Shown here piece after piece: positions 56,426 to 64,000 of a DNA stretch of 64,000 nucleotides. Origin of the DNA: Hymenobacter radiodurans (lineage in GTDB: Bacteria > Bacteroidota > Bacteroidia > Cytophagales > Hymenobacteraceae); the NCBI RefSeq assembly GCF_004355185.1, contig NZ_CP037922.1:3938001-4002000 (forward strand), given 5' to 3'. Under the pieces are notes generated by a model. It was not told the DNA's origin, did no database searches, and was given only the letters and a program-made list of their open reading frames with translations. The translations under genes and the position numbers were made by a program. How positions within the stretch are numbered: the first letter of the stretch is position 1; each line of letters starts with the position of its first letter.

Positions 56426-56516
56426 AAACAACTAAACAACATCAGCAACGAGGCCAACCACCCCAGCCGCGCCTGCGGCGCGGCGTCCCCTCCTCAACTG
56501 AGGATGGGAGCTTGTT
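56426..56516. repeat. Family B repeat, copy 3 (inverted)
   Basis: Reads AACAACTAAACAAC, CCAACCACCCCAGC, GCGGCGCGGCGTCCCCTCC and TCAACTGAGGA, the reverse complement of copies at 47404 and 56166. It lies 22 bp before the TTG upstream of the kinase gene. Confidence 0.8.
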
Positions 56517-56564
56517 CTAATTTCCTATTTCTCTAGCTTGGCGTTCGATTTTCTGCCTCCTTAT

Positions 56565-57865
56565 ATGACCCTGCGCGTCAAATTCCTACTTTTTGTCGTC
56601 ATCATTCACGGGGTTTTGATTGTGCTGGCCGCGCAGTATATCCGCACGAACACTGAGCTGTTCTTGGCCACGGAGGTGCTGCTCATTGTGTCTATTGTGC
56701 TTACCACGCAGCTGTACCGCGGGTTTGTGCGGCCGTTTCAACTCATTGCGGCCGGTACGGAGGCCATTCGGGCCAAAGATTTCTCCATGAAATTTGTGCC
56801 CGTTGGCCAGCGTGAAATGGACCAGCTCATCGATGTATACAACCACATGATTGACGAGCTGCGCCAGGAACGCGTAGCGCAGCATGAGAAAAGCTTTCTG
56901 CTGGAACGCCTGATTCAGGCCTCGCCAGCGGGCATTCTGATCCTAGATTTCGATGGCAAAATAGAAGCTACCAACCCCGCCGCCGAGCGCTTTCTCGGAC
57001 AAACTACCCCGGAGCTACTCGGCCAGCGCCCCACCAACCTGACCGGCGACTGGGGGGCTTTTTTAAGTCAGCTGAAGCCCAATGAACCCCAGGTAATTCA
57101 GCTGTCGGGGCTGCAAACCTACCGCGCCTCCACGGCTCACTTTCTGGATCGGGGCTTCGTACGCTACTTTATCTTGCTGGAAGAGCTGACCCAGGCGCTC
57201 ATCCGGCAGGAGAAGCAGGCTTACGAAAAGCTGATCCGCATGATGAGTCACGAAATCAATAACTCCATTGGCGCCATCAATTCCATCCTGCAAAGCTTCC
57301 ACCATTACACTCCCCAGCTAGCGCCCACCGACCGTCCCGATTTTAGCGAAGCTCTCGACGTTTCTATTGCCCGTAATACGCACTTAGCCAACTTTATAGC
57401 CAGCTTTGCCAACCTCGTGCGCCTGCCCGTACCCACCCGGCGCCCCTGCGACATGCACGAGCTACTGCACGATATTCACCGCCTCATGCAGGTTCCCAGT
57501 GAGCGGCGTCACGTAACCTGGCACTGGGATTTGGCCCCGAGCCGCTCCGCGCCGACCTCGACGCGCAACAGCTTGAGCAGGTGCTTATCAACATCACCAA
57601 AAATGCCCTCGAATCCATCGGTGAGCATGGCACCATCACTATTCGCACCCGCTTGCAGCCGCCGTTGCTACAAATTGAGGACGACGGGCCAGGAATCGCG
57701 CCGGAGGTGCAACGCCGCTTGTTCACGCCATTTTTCAGTACCAAGCGCGACGGTCAAGGCATCGGCCTGACCATGATTCGGGATATTTTGCTCCAGCATG
57801 GTTTCCGCTTCAGCCTCGAGACCGTGGCAGAGCGCCGGACGGTATTTAGTGTCTGGTTGAGTTAA
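56565..57865 (+). CDS. Membrane histidine kinase (HAMP-PAS-HisKA-HATPase), one frameshift
   Basis: ATG 56565 (MTLRVKFLLFVVIIHGVLIVL) begins with a membrane helix; a second (FLATEVLLIVSIVLTTQLY) follows within 40 residues, so the periplasmic loop is very short. HAMP is about 65-110 (VYNHMIDELRQERVAQHEK), then a PAS domain (SPAGILILDFDGKIEATNPAAERFLG) and the H-box MMSHEINNSIGAINSI. The N and G boxes are NITKNALESIG and EDDGPGIAPEVQRRLFTPFFSTKRDGQGIGLTM. The frame breaks at CCCC 57536-57539; one added C gives 433 residues. It is the likely partner kinase of the regulator at 54776. Confidence 0.9.
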
Positions 57866-60828
57866 TTATCTGCCGCCATACTGCTCCGCCAGCGCCACCA
57901 CGCGAGCGGCCCGCACCTGGTCGCCGGTGTCGGTGGCGGCTTGGTAGAGGCGTTGCAGCGTCATCAGGTTGGTGCCGATTTCCTGCTCGAATAAGGCCTG
58001 CTCGTCGTGGGTGCTGTAGTACGCCAGGGCCTGCTGCGTGCGGTTGGTGAGCGTATCCATTATTTCGTCGGCGCGAGGCTTTTCGCCAGCCGCCGCGAGT
58101 GGCGCTACCAGCTCGGGCGTGTATAGGTCGTAGGGAATTGCGGCGTCGGGCATTACTTGCAAACAGCGCAGGGCTACTTCTTTCGCCTTCGCTAACTCCC
58201 CGGCCCGCAGATAGGCTTGGGCTAACTGGCCGAATTTGTCGCGGTATTGGGCCAGCGTACGGCGGTTAATTTCGTCGTAGAGCACGTCCGGATTATCGAG
58301 GTTACGATACGCGAATTTATTCATCAGCGAATCGTACGTGAGCTGGCGGGCCACGTAGCCCACGCGCTGGGGCTTTGGATCGGGGTTGCGGCAGGGCAAA
58401 ATGCGATACGCCATGCCCTCGAGCTGTAAGTAAGGCTCCAGCCCCATGCCTTCCTGCTGGGCCACGGCGTTGGCAAAATACACCGGCCGCTGCCAGTCGT
58501 TGGTAGCCAGAATATCCAGAATCACCAGCTTGCTCTTATCCATGTACTGCTTGCCCACGCTCCACTCCATTCGGTCAACCAGCTGGCTTTCCCGCTCCTT
58601 GGGAATGATGCCCAAGCGCTTGATTTTATTCTTGTCAACAGGCAGATAAAACTGGTCGGAGGGGTACGACAATAGCTCCTGGCCACCTTGCGTCTGGACT
58701 TGCAGCAGGGGGCTATTCTGCCGTACCAGCTGCATAAATTCCTGCACATTCACGGCCGGCACCGCCGGGTTGGCCACATAAGGCAAGTGGTCATTGGTGC
58801 CCGATTGGTAGCTGGTTTGGGGCAGCGTCAGGGCTACCGGGGCCGAGTCGTAGCTTTGGCGCCGCAGTTGCCCTATATGCCAATCGGTGGGCAAGTATTG
58901 GAGCACGGCAATGCGCACGTCGCGGCGGACGCCTTCCACTTCCTGCGCGTACCAAAGTGGGAAGGTATCGTTGTCGGCGAAGGTAATGAGAATGGCATTG
59001 GGCGCGCAGGAGTTGAGCAGGTTGTGGGCCGAATCGGCAGCGCTGTAGCGGCCGGAGCGGTCGTGGTCGTTCCAACCCTCTACGGCCAGTATGCCCGGCA
59101 CTAGTAAGCCCACTACCATAGCCGTAGCCACTCGCAGGTTAGGAGTGCGCAGCAGATACCGCAGCAGTTCGTGAAGGCCCAGCACACCTAGCCCAATCCA
59201 GATGGCAAAGGCGTAAAACGAGCCCACAAACGTATAATCCCGCTCTCGTGGCTCGATAGGCGGCTGGTTTAAGTACAGTACAATAGCCACGCCTGTCAGT
59301 CCAAACAGCAGCCCCAACACTAGCGCTTTGCGGCTGTCGCGGCGCACTTGATATACCAAACCCAAGCCACCCAACAGCAAGGGCAACAGCAGAAAATTAT
59401 TGCGGGCTTTATTGTCAGCTAGCAGTTGGGGCAAGCCGTCTTTAGTAGCTGTGGGCCACAAAGTGCCGGCCTGCTGCACGTCGCTTTCGCGGCCTACAAA
59501 GTTCCAGAGAAAGTAGCGCCAGTACATGTGGCCCAGCTGGTAGCGCACCAAGAAACTCAGGTTTTGAGCCATCGTGGGTTTCGCGTCTTCCTGCACATCC
59601 ACCCACTTCTGATACTCGCTTACATGGCCAGGGCGGTTGCTATACATGCGGGGCAGCAAGGTTTTATCCTCAGAAGCGTACACGTTCTCAATGCGACGCT
59701 CAGTGACGATGTATTTATCACCCTGACGCTCATAGCGCGGCGCGCCTTCTATTTGGGCAACGGGCTGGGCATTAAATTGCGGGCCGTAGAGCAGAGGCCG
59801 GTCGCCGTACTGCTCGCGCTTCAGATAGCTCACGAAGGAAAGTACATCGTCGGGCTTGTTCTCGTCGATGGTGGGGTTGAAACTTGAGCGAATCGGCACA
59901 ATTAGATAGGACGAGTAGCCGATCAGAATAAACACGAAAGCCAACATAGCCGTGTTCATTGCCTGATTTTTGGTGCGCGCAGCGTAGCGAAACCCAAACC
60001 AGATAATCGCCCCAAAAACAGCCAAGAAGATCAGCAAGCCGGAGTTGAACGGCAGCCCTACGGAGTTCACGAAAAACACCTCAAAGTCGCCGGCCAGCGA
60101 GGGCAACCCGGGAATAACACCCACCAAAATGCCCCCCAGAATAGCGCTGCTCACCACCAGCGTCAGCAGTCCACCTTGCCACGTTGGCTGGGCGCTGCGG
60201 CGGAAATAATAAATGAACCCGAGCGCCGGCAGCGCCAGCAGATTGAGCAGATGCACGCCAATGGACAGCCCCACCGCGTAGGCAATCAGAATCAGCCACC
60301 GATCAGAATGGGGTTCCTGGGCACGTGCTTCCCACTTCAGCATGGCCCACACCACAAACGCCGTGCAGAGCGTGGACATGGCATACACTTCGGCTTCTAC
60401 TGCGTTGAACCAGAACGAATCGGAGAAGGCAAAGGCCAGCGCACCCACGGCTCCCGCCCCAAAATCAGCACCTTCTCACTGGCCGACGGCTCAGCTGTCG
60501 TCGTCTGAGCTTGCATTAGTTTGCGGGCTAGGAGCGTGATAGTCCAGAAAAGGAATAGCACCGTAAAGGCGCTGCTCAGGGCCGAAACCCCATTTATCAG
60601 GCCCGCTACCAGCGTGGCATCGCCGAATGAAAACAGCGAAAACACCCGGCCCAGCAGTAAAAACAGTGGCGCGCCCGGCGGGTGCGGCACCAGCAAATGA
60701 TGGGCGCTGGCAATGAATTCGCTGGTATCCCAGAAGCTGGCCGTCGGCTCCAACGTGAGTATATACACCGTGAGGGCACTGGCAAATAGCAGCCAGCCAA
60801 GCAGGTTATTCATCCGCTGGAAATTCAT
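57866..60828 (-). CDS. DUF2723 (GT117-type) membrane glycosyltransferase, one frameshift
   Basis: From ATG 60828 (MNFQRMNNLLGWLLFASALTVYILTLEPTASFWDTSEFIASAHHLLVPHPPGAPLFLLLGRVF), with the acidic WDTSEFI motif after the first membrane helix as expected for a GT-C enzyme. The frame breaks at CCCC 60457-60460; one added base joins LILG to AGAVGALAFAFSDSFWFN, giving 987 residues. Many membrane segments (GQ-type PLGLGLVY...) are followed by a long soluble C-terminus (about from residue 500) with helical repeats. RefSeq names this family glycosyltransferase family 117. It probably glycosylates exported proteins from a lipid-linked donor, by analogy. Confidence 0.88.
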
Positions 60829-60893
60829 AGGCCGTGGGGGCTTTATTAAGTGAAGGTTTGGGAAAGATGCGGATAAGGTGCTTACAGTTGCCT

Positions 60894-61135
60894 GGGCCTC
60901 ACCCCCGGCCCCTCTCCTAGGGGAGAGGGGAGCCAGCCGCTAAGCCTGCGCAGCAGCGTCGGCTACCGCCTTCGCAACTGCTACCATTATTTAAAAGAAT
61001 CTAGTGGGCACTTTCAGTAAATTTCATTGTAGTGCGACAATGGTAGCAGTGCTTGAGGCAATAGCTGAAAGTGCTACGTAGCACGACTGAAGTTAGGCCC
61101 CCCTCTCCCCTAGGAGAGGGGCCGGGGTGAGGCCC
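60894..61135. repeat. Palindromic element, family C
   Basis: The left arm begins GGGCCTCACCCCCGGCCCCT and the right arm ends with its complement (one base shorter in the C run): AGGGGCCGGGGTGAGGCCC. Inner pairs TGCTACCATT/AATGGTAGCA and GCACTTTCAG/CTGAAAGTGC give a long imperfect cruciform of about 240 bp. It lies 45 bp upstream of the S9 peptidase ATG. Confidence 0.9.
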
Positions 61136-61180
61136 GCTAAACCTTCTTATCTTACGACTGCCAATCCAACCTTTCAATTC

Positions 61181-63624
61181 ATGAAAAAACTCTTCTTTCT
61201 AGGCGTTGTGTTCCTGAGCCACTTATCGGTGCAGGCGCAGGACTTGACGTACCAAACGCCCCCCAAGGCCATTGCCGACCTGGTGGATGCGCCCATTACG
61301 CCCCGCGTGAGTATCGCCTCCGATGGCAAGTGGATGCTACTCATGGACGTGCAGGACTTGCCCACCATCGCCGACCTTTCTCAACCCGAATTGCGCATTG
61401 CGGGCCTGCGCCTGAATCCGCGTACTAATGGGCCCAGCCGCGTAAGCTACTCCACCGCTCTGAAGCTGAAGCGCCTCTCGGGCGGGACCGAAATTGCGGT
61501 GAAAGGCCTACCCAATCCGGCCAAAATCAGCGAGGTAAGCTGGTCGCCGGACGACAGCAAGATTGCCTTCGCCCTCACCACCGAGGCCACGGCCGCCGCT
61601 GGGGGGCAAATTCAATTGTGGGTACTGGATGTAGCCACCGCTACCGCCCGCCAGATTCCGGGTGTGCGCCTGAACAGCGTGTTTGGCACTGCCTACCGCT
61701 GGCTACCCGACAACCAGACCCTAATTGCCCGCACCGTGCCCGCCAACCGGGGCCAGGTGCCCGATGTTACGGCGGCGCCCACGGGACCAATCGTGCAGGA
61801 AAACGTGGGCCGCACTGCCGCCGCCCGCACCTACCAGGACTTGTTAAAAAACCCCACCGACGAGAAAATCTTCGATTACTACGCCACCACGCAGCTCCTG
61901 AAAGTGAGCTTGGATGGCAAGACCCAGCCGCTGGGCCAGCCAGGCGTGATTCAGGGCGCTTCGCCCTCACCCGATGGCAAGTATATTCTGGTAGAGACGC
62001 GCCACCGACCCTATTCCTACCAGCTCACCGTGGGTGATTTTCCGGTGAAGGTGGACGTGCTGGATTTAGCGGGCAATTTGGTAAAGTCGATAGCTGACCT
62101 GCCGCTGGCCGACAACGTGCCCACCAGCTTCGACGCCGTACCTACCGGCCCGCGCAACCACGATTGGCGTGACGACGCGCCGGCTACTATTTATTGGGTA
62201 GAAGCGCAGGACGGCGGCGACCCTAAAAAAGAGGCTCCCATCCGCGACAAAGTGCTGGCCCTGGACGCGCCCTTCAGCGCGGCGCCCAAAGAAGTGGTTG
62301 ACTTGCCGTTGCGCTACCGCGGAATCAGATGGGGCAACAACACGACTGCCCTGGTAAGCGGCGGCCGCTGGTCTGACCGCAAAGTGATGACTTGGGTCTT
62401 CAACCCTACCACCAAAGCAGCCCCCACCGTCCTCTTCGACCGCTCGTCCCAGGATACCTACAACGACCCCGGCACGCCTTACATGAAGCCCAACGCTGCC
62501 GGCCGCGATGTGCTGGCTCTCGGCGGCGCTGATAAGCAGACAATTTACTTGCTTGGGGAAGGCGCCTCGCCCGAAGGCAGCCGTCCTTTCGTCGATCAAT
62601 TGAACCTGAAAACCCGCAAGACGGAGCGGTGGTGGCGCTCGGAGGCTCCTTTCTACGAGATACCCGTCGCTATTTTGGATACGGATAAGCGCCTGCTCGT
62701 GACGCGGCGCGAATCGGTGGAGCAGGCCCCCAATTACTTTTTGCGCGACGCGAAGAAGAAAAACAAGCTGACCGCGCTGACCACCTTCCCGAACCCTTAC
62801 CCCGCTTTGGGCACGCTAAAAAAACAGGTGCTCCAGTATAAGCGCGCCGATGGCCTGCCACTCACAGCCAATCTGTATTTGCCCCCAATTACAAAAAAAG
62901 TGATGGACCGCTACCTGCTTTGCTCGAAGCCTATCCCACTGAGTATAAGGACAAAAGTACCGCTGGTCAGGTAAAAGGCTCGCCATACACCTTCACCCGA
63001 CTGTCGTGGGGCTCGCCTATTTTCTGGGTGACGCAGGGCTACGCGGTGCTGCAAAACACCTCCATCCCGATTGTGGGTGAAGGCGATGCCGAACCCAACG
63101 ACACCTACATCGAGCAGCTGGTAGCCGGTGCAAAAGCAGCTATTGATGAAGGCCAGCGCCTAGGCGTGGTTGACCCCAAGCGCGTGGGCGTAATGGGTCA
63201 CTCTTATGGGGCCTTTATGACTGGCAACTTGTTAGCGCACAGCAATCTGTTCAAGGCTGGTATTGCCCGCAGCGGCGCCTACAACCGAACACTTACTCCT
63301 TTCGGCTTCCAGTATGAACAACGCACCTATTGGGAAGCACCACAGGTGTACGATAAGATGTCGCCCTTTACGGCAGCCAATAAAATCAAGACGCCCATCC
63401 TACTCATCCACGGCGAGGCCGATAATAACTCCGGTACGTTCCCCATTCAAAGCGAGCGGTTTTACAACGCCCTGAAAGGCCACGGGGCCACGGCCCGCTA
63501 CGTGGTGCTGCCGTTTGAGTCGCACGGCTACGCGGCCCGCGAGTCCATCATGCACATGCTGTGGGAAATGGATTCGTGGCTAAATAAATACGTGAAAGAA
63601 GCGCCGGCCGCCCCAGTGAATTAA
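61181..63624 (+). CDS. S9 family serine peptidase (glutamyl endopeptidase-like), one frameshift
   Basis: ATG 61181 (MKKLFFLGVVFLSHLSVQAQ) begins a Sec signal. A beta-propeller with SWSPDDSKIAFALT-type strands is followed by the catalytic domain: nucleophile in VGVMGHSYGAFMTGNLLAH, Asp in IHGEADNNSGTFPIQS and His in FESHGYAARE. The frame breaks at the C5 tract 62882-62886; one added C gives NLYLPPNYKKSDGPLPALLEAYPTEYKD and 814 residues. The sequence resembles the glutamyl endopeptidase branch rather than true prolyl oligopeptidases. It is probably a periplasmic processing or digestion enzyme. The palindromic element at 60894 lies in its upstream region. Confidence 0.9.
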
Positions 63625-63654
63625 GCACGAAGCGTTGCCGCTTTTACCCTTACA

Positions 63655-63684
63655 GAACCGCGCCGGTGGCGCGGTTCTTTTTTT
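63655..63684 (+). terminator. Intrinsic terminator after the S9 peptidase
   Basis: GAACCGCGCC-GGT-GGCGCGGTTC followed by seven T. Confidence 0.95.
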
Positions 63685-63713
63685 GCCTAAAGCTGACGCT
63701 TTAGGCAAAAAAA
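63678..63713. terminator. Second hairpin with T-run and A-run
   Basis: TTTTTTTGCCTAAAGC and GCTTTAGGCAAAAAAA pair with a TGAC loop. The T-run of the first terminator is its left arm, so it works on either strand or competes with the first. Confidence 0.7.
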
Positions 63714-63754
63714 GACCGTCATGCTTCACTCCGTTCAGCATGACGGTCTTTTTT
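63714..63754. terminator. Third hairpin, related to family A
   Basis: GACCGTCATGCT and AGCATGACGGTC with a TCACTCCGTTC loop, followed by six T. The GACCGTCATGC arm resembles the family A repeats, so this terminator may derive from one. Confidence 0.75.
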
Positions 63755-63870
63755 GCAAAAAGTCATTGCAACCTTTTACTACTCTCGCGGCTCCAATTAA
63801 CAAAGCAGCAGCTCTGCTTTTTCGCCTCGTTTTTTATACTCCTACCTTTCACTCCAAGCTATTTATTGCA

Positions 63871-63969
63871 ATGACTAGATTTTACAAATACCTGCTCAGT
63901 TGTGCATTGCTTCTGGGCATGGGCGCCTGTTCCGATGAGTCTGAAGAAACCCGCAGCCGGGCGGACTAA
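63871..63969 (+). CDS. Very small lipoprotein
   Basis: 32 residues: MTRFYKYLLSCALLLGMGAC then SDESEETRSRAD. The signal and lipobox (GMGAC) are textbook, and the mature peptide is only 13 residues, Cys included, and acidic. It could be a genuine micro-lipoprotein, like entericidin-type proteins of other bacteria in size only, or the start of a longer gene truncated by another frame error near 63960. The window ends 31 bp later, so this cannot be decided. Confidence 0.5.
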   Translation: MTRFYKYLLSCALLLGMGACSDESEETRSRAD

Positions 63970-64000
63970 TAGATGCGAACTGGGCGGGCAGGTTCGCTAG

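Noticed and set aside
1..64000. CRISPR array, prophage, integron or toxin-antitoxin locus
   Set aside because: No regularly spaced direct repeats, phage structural genes, integrase or recognisable toxin-antitoxin pair were seen.

Overview
The window looks like a chromosomal segment of a Hymenobacter-like member of the Bacteroidota (Cytophagales). The pointers are a SusC/SusD pair with a FecI/FecR-type regulator pair, TAnnTTTG-type promoter boxes, a DUF2723 (GT117-type) membrane glycosyltransferase, PorT-like and OmpA/TSP3 outer-membrane proteins, DUF1990 and DUF3817 proteins, and many lipoproteins with Sec signals. GC content is moderately high, broken by AT-rich stretches (about 1862-4134 and 19260-20950). 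No tRNA, rRNA, CRISPR array, integrase or transposase gene was found; the only RNA gene recognised is tmRNA.

Layout. 1-1861: tail of a response regulator, a REC-adenylyl cyclase and a small adaptor-like lipoprotein. 1862-4134: AT-rich, with an acyltransferase. 4202-4569: ssrA on the minus strand. 4723-6905: broken prolyl oligopeptidase. 7282-9349: dnaX in three reading-frame pieces. 9399-14495: three tandem GT-C (GT39-like) paralogues, two of which share an essentially identical 553-bp block. 14770-19182: M16 peptidase and isocitrate dehydrogenase. 19329-24137: envelope proteins, a PAP2 phosphatase and a PQQ-type sugar dehydrogenase. 24520-29366: pyrB-pyrC behind a leader with a terminator, then purE-purK; both pairs look foreign. 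29805-35430: cytochrome c, DinB, aminotransferase, DUF3817, alcohol dehydrogenase and two overlapping DUF1990-like genes. 35618-42628: SusD, SusC, FecR and ECF sigma factor. 42783-47328: endonuclease V, GluQRS, MBL-fold lipoprotein and OmpA/TSP3 protein. 47600-57865: an efflux and two-component cluster. 57866-63969: GT117-type glycosyltransferase, an S9 peptidase and a micro-lipoprotein.

The best candidate system is 47600-57865. A membrane-fusion protein and a TolC-like channel form one unit, and a MacB/LolD-type ATPase with two FtsX-type permeases forms a second. Each unit is preceded by a perfect 16-bp palindrome (TGTCCA-N4-TGGACA) lying exactly 80 bp upstream of a sigma-54-like element (TTGGCATAGSGCTTGGCT). 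The cluster ends with an NtrC-type activator and its histidine kinase. I read this as a self-contained sigma-54-controlled tripartite ABC exporter that senses and answers an envelope signal.

A warning about quality. Nine genes are broken by one to three single-base losses, all in short homopolymers, and seven of these lie in a G5C tract that is G6C at intact copies. Restoring one base at each site gives a full-length family protein with a length divisible by three in every case. These are most easily read as homopolymer undercalls in the assembly, so the genes are annotated as reconstructed full-length genes. The A9 tract in dnaX is the one case where genuine slippage is plausible. The intergenic regions also carry several families of palindromic, MITE/REP-like repeats, including a nested compound one at 56166-56516.
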